Shown here: one piece after another, positions 1 through 10,037 of the stretch | Layout: each line of letters starts with the position of its first letter | How positions within the stretch are numbered: the stretch's first letter is position 1 | Assembly (NCBI RefSeq): GCF_041321155.1 | Contig: NZ_JBGGWB010000002.1 | Coordinates: 1 to 64,000 of the forward strand | Direction of reading: 5' to 3' | From: Sphingomonas sp. IW22 | GTDB taxonomy: Bacteria; Pseudomonadota; Alphaproteobacteria; Sphingomonadales; Sphingomonadaceae | Length of the DNA stretch: 64,000 nt | The notes under the pieces: model-generated | Database searches by the model: none | The model's input: only the letters and a program-made list of their open reading frames with translations | What the model was told of the DNA's origin: nothing | Position numbers and translations under genes: made by a program

Positions 1-43
1 TTCACAAACCCCATCGAGCTACGCTCGATCAATAACCCTTCGA

Positions 44-110
<67 letters not shown>

Positions 111-120
<10 letters not shown>

Positions 121-140
121 AACTCGAATCAATCAAACCG
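111..140 (+). repeat. attL-like direct repeat at tRNA-fMet 3' end
   Basis: A 30-nt sequence beginning CCCGCAACCA (last 10 nt of the tRNA) is repeated exactly at 7562-7591. A repeat that starts inside the 3' end of a tRNA is the classic product of site-specific integration. A weaker similarity continues for about 40 nt beyond both copies. Confidence 0.8.
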
Positions 141-462
141 CCTCGGGTCCCTCGCGGCGGTTTTTTTGTGCCTTTTTGACGCCGACACCAGCATCGTCGC
201 CAAGTCGCTTTCCTCCAGCATGAAGCACGCTACCAGGCGGCATTATCACCACGTCGATGAGGTTGCGGATGATCTTTTGAGCCTCGCTGCGAACGCCCTC
301 AGCCTCGAAGGCGTTCGAGCAGGCGCGAGACTTGCCGCGGTAGATCTGCGCTAGGCGCGGATGTAGCAGAGCCGGAGGAACATGATTGGCACTGGCTCCC
401 ATCTCGGTCTCGAGATCGGCCTCGCGCCGACCCAAGCCAAAGTTGGACAGCGTCGCGGACAA
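133..462 (-). pseudogene. Serine recombinase C-terminal fragment
   Basis: The minus strand encodes about 109 residues containing LLHPRLAQIYRGK, then SEAQKIIRNLIDVVIMPPG. This matches the pattern near the C-terminus of large serine recombinases (LHP-x-LAExYRxKV ... LRxLIDxIxLxPE). The catalytic resolvase domain and zinc-ribbon region are absent, so this is a remnant. It lies directly inside the tRNA-proximal end of the element, where an integrase is expected. The family assignment is by remembered motif pattern only. Confidence 0.6.
136..167 (+). terminator. Rho-independent terminator of the tRNA gene
   Basis: AACCGCC and GGCGGTT form a 7-bp perfect stem around a 13-nt loop, and the T-run extends to 167. 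It begins 16 nt after the tRNA CCA end. A degenerate version follows the second copy of the repeat near 7587-7617. Confidence 0.8.
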
Positions 463-555
463 AATGTTTTATATCAACAGCCTGCGTGAGCTTTAGCGAG
501 TGTTACCGCTACATTTTGCGATGGTTGTGTGGGCCGCGCGAGCGCTCGGCAGCGC

Positions 556-1757
556 TTAGGTTGCTGTCTGCTCCGCGATATTGGCCGGCAGGGCGATGCC
601 GAGAGCCTCGGAGACGCTGCCCACGTCGCCTGCGAAGTGCGTGCGGGTGGTAATGACTTGGCCATCCTTTTCGATCGCGGCTTGCTGGAGGCGGTCGAGA
701 TCGCTGAGGAGCGGTTGCCACTCGGCGCGCAGGCGCTTTTCCTTACACAGGCGGTGAGTTCCTTGGCAAGCGTCAGGGCAAGGAATGAGACAAAGCCATG
801 GCCGCAGATGGCAGCGTCGGATTGATGGTAGATCGGCCGGGTGTCGAAGGTCGCCTTCGCTACGCGGAACAGGGCTTCGACTTGTAACAGGTCGCGATAG
901 CGGATGACGGCCTGAAGCGGGGTGATGCGGGCATTCTTGAGCTGAGCCCAAAGCCCGTCGATAATGCCCTGCCTATCAGCCTTGTCCGACTTGGCCTCGG
1001 CCTCGTTCAGAGTGACGATATAGCGCTGGGTGTCCTTACCAGTGCCCACACGAACCTCCTTGACCCACAGCAGGGTTTCGCCCGCCTGTCGCTCGAGCAT
1101 GAGGGGAACCATCGGAGCGGTGTCATTGAGCACAACATCACGGATGACACTGCTCGAGCGTTCGCGCGCTCCGAGGATGTACTCCATGCCCCGCTCCTCC
1201 AGCGTCGCAATGGTATCGGCGCTGATCATGCTGCGGTCGGCCACCACGCAGGACCGGGTAATCCCAAAGCGCGTGCGCAAGCGTTTGACGATCGGCACCA
1301 GCACTTTCACATCTGCCGTGTTGCCCGGCACCATCTCGGTGCAGATTGGCCGGCCCTGCGCATCGATCGCCACGGCCAGGATCATCTGCGCAAGCTCGGG
1401 CGGGTGGTCCTTGGAATGACCGCGCCGCCCCAGCGTGTCGCCCCCTGCGCCGTAAAACGAGAGCGAAGTGGTGTCCATGAACACGAGGCTCAGATCCGTG
1501 AACAGGTCACGCCGCCTGTCGAACAGCTTTTCCTTTATCACCTCCTTCACTTATCTGGGCACCAGCGCATCTTCAGCTTTTTCCTCGATCTATTCTTCCA
1601 GCCAGGCCATGGCGCGGTAGAAGCGATGGAGCGCTAGATCCGCAACACCCTCGATGGCGTAGCTTTGCATCCAGTCGGCACAGGCCCGGTCTGAGCCCGA
1701 CATGAACAGGCGGTGCAGCTTGGCAACGAACACTGCAAGTTCGACATCAAACCACGC
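556..1757 (-). pseudogene. IS1634-family (IS4-like) transposase, broken
   Basis: Reading right to left, the protein begins near AWFDVELAVFVAKLHRLF (about 1760). It continues through ADWMQSYAIEG to the DDE-core segment MDTTSLSFYGAGG with GNTADVKVL and VADRSMIS, then a C-terminal FRVAKATFDTRPIYH block. Two in-frame stops interrupt it near 1551-1605. A frameshift near 740-760 moves the C-terminus (WQPLLSDLDRLQQA...) into another frame. No intact transposase can be made. I could not define terminal inverted repeats or a target duplication. Confidence 0.8.
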
Positions 1758-2116
1758 TGCTCGTCGGCGCGGCGACGCTCAGTGTGCGCTACCGCTTCGG
1801 CAGCCTCGGCTTAGATCTGGAGGCGCACAGCACCACCGCCACCGACGACCTTCACGAAACCATGACCTAGCTCGCCAAGCGGTTGCACGTTCCGCCTGCG
1901 CGTCTGCTGCTGTGGCGAGACGAGGACATCGTGGTGCCCTCGTTGATCTCGGCATGTGCAACCCCGCGTGACATCATGGCGGCGGCCCGGCTGCTCCGAG
2001 AACTCGGGTCGATTTTCGGGGGCGACGTAATCGACGTCGCAGAAGGATACGACGGATACGCCGCCAGTCGTTCGACGCGGTGGCCCATACGGCCAATGCG
2101 GCGTTCGTGCCGATGA
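1751..2116 (+). pseudogene. Unrecognised coding remnant with in-frame stop
   Basis: One plus-strand frame has coding-like composition on both sides of a TAG at 1868-1870: LLVGAATLSVRYRFGSLG before it and LAKRLHVPPARLLLWRDED after it. I do not recognise the family. The stop and lack of a plausible start suggest decay. It abuts the transposase remnant, so the 5' end may have been lost. Confidence 0.3.
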
Positions 2117-2840
2117 ATTCCGCCGATCTGGCGGAGACGCATCGGACCGGGTGTCACTGTGCGATACGCCAGCACCTCGCCGCGCGCGTGAAGACACATG
2201 GCGGCTGTGGCTTAACGGTCGCGAAGATGGCGATCCGCTGATTGCCGCGATTGATGCCTGGCTGACCACGCCGGACGGGAGGTGTGGGCATGATGGTGCT
2301 TTTAGACAAGCCGCATGTCCCACCGTGTGTGTCGTCTGTCCTGACGAAGCGGCAAGGCTCTCAGCCTGACGACCGGAAAGGATCACGACGCAAAAGACGG
2401 TCGATGACCAACTCGGTCAGAAGTTCGCCATTGCGGCCGGCATAGCGGGCGCAGGCACGGCTGAAGCAGACAGCGTTACGTTTGCCGCTGGAAGAGATTG
2501 AGCGGCAGCGGATGATCTAGTAGATTATGAGCTGCCCCACTCTCCCGGCAAGGTATGCCAGAGACAAGAGTAATCGGCCTACGCTCGCCGATCGTAAAAA
2601 CCTTAGCTGCGGGTGTCATCGCGTCGAAGACGACGATATAACCTGCCGCTCGCCATCGCGCCATGCGGTATCTTGCCAGATTCTGAGCGCGAACTTAGCT
2701 CTTTGCAATATGCACCAAAAAGATGTGGGGTCCCTATTGCCGATCTTTGTCGAGCCTGGCGCGCATAACACTGATCGCGGCAAGCGACGTCGCCTTTCAA
2801 CGCCAGAGAGCGTGACTGAAGCGCGGGGGCCGCGGACGAC
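2117..2840. other. 724 bp without a supportable gene
   Basis: Short open frames exist on both strands, for example a 72-codon plus-strand frame at 2151-2369. None carries a family motif or a convincing start. The stretch sits inside the decayed element and probably consists of gene remnants. Confidence 0.4.
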
Positions 2841-4016
2841 GTGACACGCTCCCGTTCGCGAACATTGCGCGGGCACGCCGCGCTTCGGGCCGCAGTCGAA
2901 TGGTTCGGGCCACCCACTGATCGTCCCGAGGAACTGCGGGGCGTTCCCGCCCGCAACGATTACGCAAACCGCGAGGCAATCCTAGCATTCCTGGCTGATC
3001 TGGATGCCCGCGGGAGCCGGCGCGTTTACCGCAGGCGAAGCGCTTTCGACGAAATGCAGGAAAGCGTTCCCCTTGGCTCTGCGCGCTTTCGCCCCCTCAG
3101 CGGCGATCCCGATGTTGATGGCGACGGTGGAGTTTTCGGCTTCGGCCCTTGGGGTTGCAGCCTTGAAGGCGTTCGCATTCGCATGAGCGCGCCTGGCGTG
3201 CTCGAGATGGGTGATCGTTGGGGTGACGGCGAATCATTCGGCAGCTACGCGGATGCCCCCTTTGATGATACGGTCTGGGACACTGACGAATGGGACTTGC
3301 CCGCTCCCGTCCCGCCGCTGTGCATTCCCGCCGACGCAGTGGAGCATTTCTTACCCCGCGCCGCAGCCATCGCCGCAGACGTTCTCGCGACGCATCCTAC
3401 CGATCGCGCCGCCGCCGATGCGGCGATTGCTGCGCACATGAAGGCCTGTCACCCGTGGTCCAGTCCTCCGTCGGTGACTTGGTTCGCGAGTCCAGCCGCC
3501 GCTTTGGACGCGCTGGCTGTAGCGAAGACCCATTGCGGCAATCTCAAACGAAGCCTGCGGGATCGACCGCTATTCGGCTTTGACCAGGAAACGACCGTGA
3601 GGCTGAACGGCAGCGTCGCCGCGTGCGGGTATGCCGTATCGAACAGAAGCCGCGGTACCGCTGTACGGGATGCGGTATGGCGGCTGGCTAGCGCGGCGCT
3701 GAGGCATGATGCACACCGGGCCATGCTCGACATGATCATCGCACGCGGCGTCCAGTCGGGCTTCGACTATATGGGTCTTATTGCAGACCATGAGCGCCTC
3801 GCTTTTTACGAGTTCCTGCGGGCCAACGGCGCAGATCTGCCGAACATTGCCGCGACCTTCGCCGCCATGACCAGCTCCGTCTGGTTGATGTTCCCGGCAC
3901 CGCCCACGATCCTCGCGGTTGATCGGCCTGTGGCAGCAGTTGGAGATGAAGAAGGGATCAATCTTGTATTTTCCGATGGCGGTCGCCTGTCGCTGCCGCG
4001 CTCAGTCGGAGATTGA
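2841..4016 (+). CDS. Hypothetical protein, 391 aa
   Basis: An intact GTG-started reading frame inside the decaying element; I do not recognise a family with confidence. The protein is soluble, with no signal peptide or membrane segment. It is aspartate- and alanine-rich. It has an Asp/Trp-rich patch (DTVWDTDEWDLP, about residues 146-157) and a later SPPSVTWFASPAAALDAL segment. It ends in a short domain with an FSDGGRLSLP motif. The last 4 bases overlap the next frame. Several downstream ATG codons could also serve as the start. It could be phage or plasmid cargo, and no function is proposed. Confidence 0.5.
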   Translation: MTRSRSRTLRGHAALRAAVEWFGPPTDRPEELRGVPARNDYANREAILAFLADLDARGSRRVYRRRSAFDEMQESVPLGSARFRPLSGDPDVDGDGGVFGFGPWGCSLEGVRIRMSAPGVLEMGDRWGDGESFGSYADAPFDDTVWDTDEWDLPAPVPPLCIPADAVEHFLPRAAAIAADVLATHPTDRAAADAAIAAHMKACHPWSSPPSVTWFASPAAALDALAVAKTHCGNLKRSLRDRPLFGFDQETTVRLNGSVAACGYAVSNRSRGTAVRDAVWRLASAALRHDAHRAMLDMIIARGVQSGFDYMGLIADHERLAFYEFLRANGADLPNIAATFAAMTSSVWLMFPAPPTILAVDRPVAAVGDEEGINLVFSDGGRLSLPRSVGD

Positions 4017-4624
4017 TGTCAGTTTTGTCAACGCGGTTGGCCTCGTTCGAATTGTTCAAGGCTTCCGATATCAGGGACCGCCGAATATCAGTCGGGAGTG
4101 ACACGACGCCAGTCCGTGAGACTGTTCATTCCATCAAACGTAACGGCCATTCGAAGCGCCGGATCGACCGATCCAGCAAAAATCCGGGCCGCAAAGATCA
4201 ACCGATCTATCTCCGGCTTGATCGCATGATTGCGGTAACAGTGAGCGAGACGATCGGCTGCGCACAGGACGACTGGAACATCGATGCCTGGCTCGTAGAT
4301 AGTTTCGCCGTGTGGCGCGACGAGAAGCAGGATGTCGTACTGCGCGTGCTATCGTCCGACGCTGGACGTGCGCGGCACTGCCGGTTCTACGGCAAGCAAC
4401 GGACTGACAACCTTGCCGGCGGTGGGCTTCGCATCCGGTTCGCGACCGGCGGCATGCGCGAACTCGCCGAGCACCTGTTCACCTGAGGCGGCGAACTCAT
4501 GATCGAGGGGCCGGATGCCCCTGTTGCGGTGACGCGCGAACGCATCGCTGCGGCCGAGGCGATGTTGGCGAGCGGAGCCATGGCTCCGGCGACCGTTATT
4601 GACGTGGTTAGGTTGGAAGAATGA
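4013..4624 (+). pseudogene. WYL-domain regulator, C-terminal remnant
   Basis: Residues from about 4190 onward look like the C-terminal half of a WYL-domain transcription factor: NIDAWLVDSFAVW, VVLRVLSSDAGRAR, FATGGMRELAEHLFT. The frame then hits TGA at 4484-4486 exactly where WYL proteins carry Trp in the HLFTWG(G) motif. It resumes as GGELMIEGPDAPV...ERIAAAEAMLA to 4624. The N-terminal HTH and first WYL strands are missing. A nonsense change at a conserved Trp is the simplest reading. Confidence 0.6.
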
Positions 4625-4658
4625 TTGCCAAAGTTCAGTTCGTTGGGGAGCGGTAGCG

Positions 4659-6371
4659 ATGATCAAGATTCTGAGCTGGCTGTCGCGCGGCGCCGGATGG
4701 CTGATCGTATCGTTTCTGATCGTCGTGACCGTCCTTGCATTGGGCGATCGGCTCCCGCACCAGATCGAAGGCTGGAAACAGGAGGCCGAGCAATCCCGGC
4801 GTGCCGTCAAGACACTGGTCGATGCACGGTCGAAACTCGAGAAAGAGTCCGCCAGTGCCATTCGTATCGGCACGAACGAGATCGATCAGCTCCGCAGGGC
4901 GGGGGTGGTTGAGCTGGCCCGCGCGCGAGAAGATATCGACAGGCGTCGCCGCGAAGCGGAAAAGCGGGTGCTGGGGACCGCCGGCATCGCCTTCGCCGCG
5001 ACGCGCGGACGGTCGGAAGATATCATCGCCAGTTATCGCGCGCGTTACATCGAACTGCCGCTGCTGGATCAGGCAGCGGCGCTTTCCGACGCGCGCCTTG
5101 AAAATCTAAAGCGCATTGCCAGTTTCGCGCAACAGCGGACGAACCTGACCAGTTGGATCGCCGATTATAATCACCGCGCAGCGGCGTTTCGCCAACGGCA
5201 GCAGGAATTCAGAGCGTGGCAGCAACAGGCCAAGGCGCAGCGACGTGAGCCAATATGCGCGGTAGCAGCCGTCTGGAGAATTTGCGATTACAGAGCGCGT
5301 ATCGCGCAGCGCGAAGGTCAATTGACTAGGTTGGGTTTGTCGCTGCGCAATGAACGAAAGAGACTTGAAACGATCTCCGCCGCGCTCCGAAAATTGCCGG
5401 ATCTTCGACGGGAGGTCGCGGCAGACACAAGACGCCTTAATGCCACAGCAATCCAAGCACTGAACGACGCGACCGTTCTCGCGTCCAAAGCGGCGCGGCG
5501 CTCAGTCTGGAATAAGGCCGAGGACATTTTGCGGAGCTATGGGTCGTCGGCGTTCTGGCTCGTCGCGGGCGGTGCCCTCCTGCCAATCCTCCACAAGGCA
5601 TTTGCCTTCCTCGTCATCGCGCCGTTGGCGGCCGGGGCGGCGCCGGTGCGAATATCTGAACCCGGCGTGGCCCTGACCGCCACTCGGTCGGCCGTGTCAA
5701 TCAACGTCCCGATTGACCAGAATACCGAATTGCTGGTGCGGGCCGGCGTGCAAGATCGTCCCGCTGATGCGGCAGTTGGCGACAAACTGCTACTCGACAA
5801 CTGGATGCCCTTCGCCTGTATCGCTGCGGGCCTAGTCAATCTTCAACTCTTCAGGAGCCTAACGCCGGATCATGTCGCGATTAGTTCCATGGAAGAGCAC
5901 CGCGAGGTGGCGCTGATCGAGGTTCCGGAAGGCGGCGCGGTAGTGCTGCAACCGCGCGCCTTGGTTGGCATATTGAAGCCTCTCGACCGTAAGCTGCGCA
6001 TACAGCGGCCATGGCGGCTGCGCTGGCTGATTTCGTGGATAACCTGCCAGTTTCGCTACATCGTCTTTCACGGCCCGTGCACGCTGATCGTGCAGGGGCG
6101 TCACGGTGTTCGCGTCAAGGATTCAACAGCCGCTCGCGCGATAAACAAACGGCTTGTGCTCGGTTTCGATGCTGGCCTGGCTTATGGTGCGGCACGATCG
6201 GGATCATTTAGACCCTACTTATTTGGACAGGCGAGCCTGTTCGATGATCGGTTTTCGGGTGCGGGCAGTTATATCTATGAGGAGCGCCCCGCCGGGTTCG
6301 GTAAAGGGAGCATCTGGGGACGTGGGTTGAAGGGTGTTGGCGACGCCATATTGAGCGCCCTTGGAATCTGA
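4659..6371 (+). CDS. Membrane-anchored coiled-coil protein, AIM24-like C-terminus (tentative)
   Basis: A 570-aa protein starting at the ATG that precedes MIKILSWLSRGAG; an upstream in-frame start at 4599 would add an unlikely 20-residue leader. A transmembrane segment (residues about 12-30) is followed by about 240 residues of charged heptad-like coiled coil (RRAVKTLVDARSKLEKE, REDIDRRRREAEKRV). A second hydrophobic segment lies near residues 300-330. The C-terminal 200 residues contain repeated beta-type motifs (IEVPEGGAVVLQPRALVGI, HGPCTLIVQG) and a Gly/Phe-rich end, recalling AIM24-family beta-sandwich proteins. It is the best preserved gene of the element. Function unknown. Confidence 0.55.
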   Translation: MIKILSWLSRGAGWLIVSFLIVVTVLALGDRLPHQIEGWKQEAEQSRRAVKTLVDARSKLEKESASAIRIGTNEIDQLRRAGVVELARAREDIDRRRREAEKRVLGTAGIAFAATRGRSEDIIASYRARYIELPLLDQAAALSDARLENLKRIASFAQQRTNLTSWIADYNHRAAAFRQRQQEFRAWQQQAKAQRREPICAVAAVWRICDYRARIAQREGQLTRLGLSLRNERKRLETISAALRKLPDLRREVAADTRRLNATAIQALNDATVLASKAARRSVWNKAEDILRSYGSSAFWLVAGGALLPILHKAFAFLVIAPLAAGAAPVRISEPGVALTATRSAVSINVPIDQNTELLVRAGVQDRPADAAVGDKLLLDNWMPFACIAAGLVNLQLFRSLTPDHVAISSMEEHREVALIEVPEGGAVVLQPRALVGILKPLDRKLRIQRPWRLRWLISWITCQFRYIVFHGPCTLIVQGRHGVRVKDSTAARAINKRLVLGFDAGLAYGAARSGSFRPYLFGQASLFDDRFSGAGSYIYEERPAGFGKGSIWGRGLKGVGDAILSALGI

Positions 6372-6450
6372 TCACGGAATCGCGCTTTCTAGGAGTGCCT
6401 TCCTGCCTAATGGCGTCCGAATTTGTCGTAGTGCAGCTGGAAATGAAGGA

Positions 6451-7204
6451 ATGACGATCCGCCTCCCCACTTTTCTGCCTGGCGTGCCGGAATATCTCGT
6501 CCGGGCCGCCTTGGCGAAGGCCGATGGGAACGAGATCGAAATTGGCAAGCTTGACAGCCCAGAGAGCAGTGCGGGGCTGGCCGTCTATGCGTTCGGCTGG
6601 TTCATCGAACGCCCCGGCAACCTACCGCCGTTTCCCGGTCTTGCCGATCTTGATTGGCCTGCCGTGTGCGTCGATGTCGAGCGGCAGATGCGGTTCCCAT
6701 GGCGGCGGACGCCATCCTCGGCTCGACGCGGCGGTCGAGACGGGCAGCCATGTCATCGGCGTCGAATCAAAGCGGTTCGAGCCCTTCCGGGACGCGAAGG
6801 TCGTCAGCCTTTCCGATGCCTATGATCGCGACGTCTGGGGCGAACGGATGACGCCGTTCACAGCGATGCGCGACCAACTGCGCGCTGGCGATAGCGGCTA
6901 TCGCCATCTGGATGCAGCCCAGCTGGTCAAGCACGCCTTCGGACTGGTCGCCGAAGGACGCCGGCTCGGCATGACGCCGGTGCTCCTGTATCTGTACGCC
7001 GAACCGACCCACCGCGGCGCCACGCTCATCCCGGCCGCTGCGATTGAGCGCCACCGCGCCGAGATCGCCGACTTCGCTGCCGCGGTGGCGGGCGCAGAAG
7101 TGCGGTTCGCCGCTTGTTCCTAGCGCGAGTGGCTGGCCGGCTGGACCAGCGAGGCCCGCAAACATGCCGACGCGCTTATCGCGCTTCCGCCCGTGAGACT
7201 GTAG
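6451..7204 (+). pseudogene. PGN_0703-like putative restriction endonuclease, frameshifted
   Basis: The first part (MTIRLPTFLPGVPEYLVRAAL to DVERQMRFPW) and second part (HPRLDAAVETGSHVIGVESKRFEPFR ... GYRHLDAAQLVKHAFGL ... PVLLYLYAEP) lie in different frames, with a shift near 6700. A TAG at 7121-7123 interrupts an FAACS-REWLAGW segment where related proteins have a residue such as Tyr. The ESKRFEPF segment would be part of the PD-(D/E)XK-like core. Two independent lesions make this a pseudogene. The family name rests on recalled motif resemblance. Confidence 0.6.
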
Positions 7205-7336
7205 ATCAACCTGATCGGCCTCTTCGGCGTATGGTTCATTGTCTACGAAGGCGGCGTTGTCGGCGTGGCGGTTCTGCAAGCAATCATCGCATTCGCGATC
7301 TGGCTGCGTCGTCCCGACGACAAGCAAGCCGCCTAG
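7205..7336 (+). pseudogene. Small membrane-protein fragment
   Basis: A 43-codon open stretch reads INLIGLFGVWFIVYEGGVV followed by VAVLQAIIAFAIWLRRPDD and a stop. It forms two short hydrophobic segments. No start codon lies in frame before a stop, so it appears to be a 5'-truncated small membrane protein. Between 7337 and 7561 the only other candidate is a 39-codon frame at 7403-7522 with no recognisable product. Confidence 0.3.
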
Positions 7337-7561
7337 CCTCGTTGGTCGCCCGGTCGTTCGATCCCGCAGACAACTCCCCATATACCGCGAAAGGCGGCGA
7401 CGATGTCGGATCCTCAGCCAACCTCGATCTTGTCCGCAGTAGAGCATTTTGTCGCCGTCAATCATGTGTCAGCACATCCTATTGGCGAAGTGCGCTTTCC
7501 GCTAACGGGTCGGGCGTATTGACCACTGTGATGAGGCCAACAAGCCAGGGTGGCTGCATGT

Positions 7562-7591
7562 CCCGCAACCAAACTCGAATCAATCAAACCG
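7562..7591 (+). repeat. attR-like copy of the tRNA-fMet 3' repeat
   Basis: An exact 30-nt copy of 111-140, followed by an imperfect copy of the next 40 nt, including a mutated terminator stem. It marks the probable right boundary of the element and lies 139 bp before the HU gene. Confidence 0.75.
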
Positions 7592-7730
7592 TCTCGAGTC
7601 CCCCGCGGCAATTTTTTGCGCCTTTCCGACGCCGGTTAGAGCACTGAACCGGTGCCATTTGCAGCATGATGGATGGCAAAACGCCTGCGCCTGCGGATAA
7701 GGAAGGCGTTCCACAACATGAGAGCATGAC

Positions 7731-8006
7731 ATGAACAATTCCGACCTCGCCGATCGCATCGCCGACAGCCACGGCGTCAGCAAGGCCGACGCCCGCAAGC
7801 TCGTCGACGGCGTCTTTGCCGCTATCGTCGATGCCGCTGCCGGCGGCGACGAGATCGCCCTTAGCGGCTTCGGCAAGTTCAAGGTCAAGGACAGCCCGGC
7901 GCGCGAGGGTCGCAACCCTTCGACCGGCGAGACTATTCAGATCGCCGCCTCCAAGAAGCTGGGCTTCACGCCCGCCAAGGCGGTCAAGGACAAGCTCAAC
8001 GCCTAA
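7731..8006 (+). CDS. HU-family DNA-binding protein
   Basis: A 91-aa histone-like protein of normal HU length. It starts MNNSDLADRIADSHGVSKADARK, has the GFGKFKV turn and the signature (A)REGRNPSTGE for the DNA-binding beta arm, and ends LGFTPAKAVKDKLNA. HU bends and compacts DNA as a dimer. It stands alone just outside the right repeat of the element, so it is probably the first gene of the resident chromosome on this side. Confidence 0.95.
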   Translation: MNNSDLADRIADSHGVSKADARKLVDGVFAAIVDAAAGGDEIALSGFGKFKVKDSPAREGRNPSTGETIQIAASKKLGFTPAKAVKDKLNA

Positions 8007-8011
8007 CATAA

Positions 8012-8042
8012 ACCGCCCCGTCCGCATGGCGGGCGGGGCGGT
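8012..8042 (+). terminator. Inverted repeat after HU gene
   Basis: ACCGCCCCG and CGGGGCGGT form a perfect 9-bp stem six bases after the stop codon, with a 13-nt loop. There is no T-run, so it may be a weak terminator or a 3'-end stabiliser. It also lies downstream of the convergent esterase gene. Confidence 0.5.
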
Positions 8043-8132
8043 GCCCCGGAAGCAGGCGATCTCTAGTGGCAGGCCGTCGATGCGGGCGGTCCAGCGCATT
8101 CGCCGGACACGCCGCAGCACCGAAACCGGCGG

Positions 8133-9806
8133 TCAGCCAAGCAGTATCCGGCGGCTTTCCCCCTCGGGATCGTCTTCCATCCGGCAATGATTATCGAACA
8201 CCATGGTCTGGCACCGGGTCGGATCCGACGGGGTCCATGCAAGCCCGGGCTGGCTGGGATTGCCGGTTCGCGCGAAATTGGCCCAAGCGGTCGCCATTCG
8301 CGTCGCCAGCCGCCGCGCTTCCGGGGTGTTGCCCGTTCCCTGCGCGCAACGCGCCGTATTGTCGAAGCAAAACGCCAGGTCGGCGGTATGCCAGGCACCC
8401 GGCAGTCCATCCAGCTGCGGCGTCTGCCACTGGAACAGATACTGGTACACCGGCGCGCCGCCCTGCTGGTGCTTGAGCCGCACCATATCCTGCACACGGT
8501 TGCGATAGGCGATACTTTGTACGCCGTAGGATAGGGTGCGGATGGCCTTTTCGGGATGGGCCCTTTTCATCGACGCGATCAGCGCGTCGGCTTTGGCGGC
8601 ACCCAGGATGCCGGCGACCTCGGTGCGCCACTCGGCTTCGGTCGGGTTCGAGCCCCAACGCATCCCCTCCTCGCTGGTGTTGCCGAAGATGACCGGCACG
8701 TCGCGCGAAACCTCGGGCGCGACGGTCGAAAAGGAGCCCACGTCGATCACGCGCCCGTCCAGCGTCGGACCCCAGCCGACCCGCGGGACCGGGGGCGGGC
8801 CGCCAAGCGTTCGCGGCGCCGGACCGTTAATTTCGCCCGCGACTTTGTTGCTCGCGGCGAAAAGCTTGCTCCACTCCATTTGCTGAAGCGTTTCCAGGTT
8901 GCGGCGGTCGATACCCAGCTCGCGCATCAGGCGACGCGAATATTCCCTTGATTGCTCGAGCGTCGGAATCGCACCGCCGCCGCCCGACTGGGCGATCGCG
9001 CGATGGATCAGCCCCTTGCCCGACCGCATGCCAAGCAACGTCGTCACCTTGGACCCGCCGCCCGATTGGCCATAGATCATGACGCGCGAGGGATCGCCGC
9101 CGAAACTCGCCACATTTTCCTGCACCCAACGCAGCGCTGCAATGCAGTCCGTCATACCGACATTGACCGATTCTTCGTAAGCGGCCCCGCCCACTTCGGT
9201 CAGATCCAGGAAGCCGAGCACGTTCAGGCGGTGGTTGATCGCGATCTGCACAACATCGTGGTTGCGCGCCATGTTAGCACCGTGGTGCGACGCCAATTCA
9301 TAGGCGGACCCAAAGCTGAAGCCGCCGCCGTGGAAATACACCATCACCGGACGACTGCCGCTGAGCGACGGTGTCCAGAGGTTGAGCTTCAGCATGTCCT
9401 CGCCCTGGAAACCATCGTCCCATTGCTGAAGAAAAGTGTGCTCGATCGCGCGGAAATTGTGCGTCGTCTGCGGGCAATTCGCACCGTAGGCGAGCGCGTT
9501 GTATTCACCGTCCCAAGGCTTGGGTGGCTTCGCCGGCAGCCAGCGGTTGGCACCGCTCGTGTCGTCGCCGTAAGGGATGCCCTTGAAATGCAGCACATCG
9601 TCGGCGACGAACCCGCGCACCCGGCCGTAGCGGGTGTTGGCAATCGCGCTGCGCGGCGTCGAACAGGTGCCTGCGCCATTGCCTGCGCGTACCGGCCTCT
9701 GGCCCTTTGCCATGGCCGGGACTGTGACCATCGCCGCACCCGCCGCCGCGCCGCCAAACAGCGCGCGTCGGCTGAGCGCGTCCATCGAAAGACGCCATCC
9801 CGACAT
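8133..9806 (-). CDS. Tat-exported type B carboxylesterase
   Basis: A 557-aa alpha/beta-hydrolase of the carboxylesterase type B family. An N-terminal twin-arginine leader (LSRRALFGGAAAGAAM) predicts export. Family landmarks are the oxyanion motif VYFHGGGFSFG, the nucleophile elbow GQSGGG (usually GESAGG) and a His region GAWHTADLAF. It should hydrolyse carboxylic esters, but the substrate cannot be read from sequence. The start is supported by a GGGAGAGA element just upstream. It is the last of three minus-strand genes (VOC, Gfo/Idh/MocA, esterase), separated from the second by 231 bp. Confidence 0.88.
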   Translation of the reverse strand: MSGWRLSMDALSRRALFGGAAAGAAMVTVPAMAKGQRPVRAGNGAGTCSTPRSAIANTRYGRVRGFVADDVLHFKGIPYGDDTSGANRWLPAKPPKPWDGEYNALAYGANCPQTTHNFRAIEHTFLQQWDDGFQGEDMLKLNLWTPSLSGSRPVMVYFHGGGFSFGSAYELASHHGANMARNHDVVQIAINHRLNVLGFLDLTEVGGAAYEESVNVGMTDCIAALRWVQENVASFGGDPSRVMIYGQSGGGSKVTTLLGMRSGKGLIHRAIAQSGGGGAIPTLEQSREYSRRLMRELGIDRRNLETLQQMEWSKLFAASNKVAGEINGPAPRTLGGPPPVPRVGWGPTLDGRVIDVGSFSTVAPEVSRDVPVIFGNTSEEGMRWGSNPTEAEWRTEVAGILGAAKADALIASMKRAHPEKAIRTLSYGVQSIAYRNRVQDMVRLKHQQGGAPVYQYLFQWQTPQLDGLPGAWHTADLAFCFDNTARCAQGTGNTPEARRLATRMATAWANFARTGNPSQPGLAWTPSDPTRCQTMVFDNHCRMEDDPEGESRRILLG

Positions 9807-10037
9807 TATCTCTCTCCCGTTTCTTTGCAGTCATCTTTGCATGAACGGTAATGTCGGACAATATACGCAGATGTCGTGCGGGCAGACACCGCACCCGGCA
9901 TGCTGACCTTCATCGCTGTCGCAGTGCTGCAGGGCGCCGCGCCCTTGTCAGTCATCCATGATCTTCATGCGACGGGAAAAACGGCAAGCTGCACGACAGG
10001 CGGCCTGCCGCCGATTTCTGGGTCGCCGCCCTGCCGG

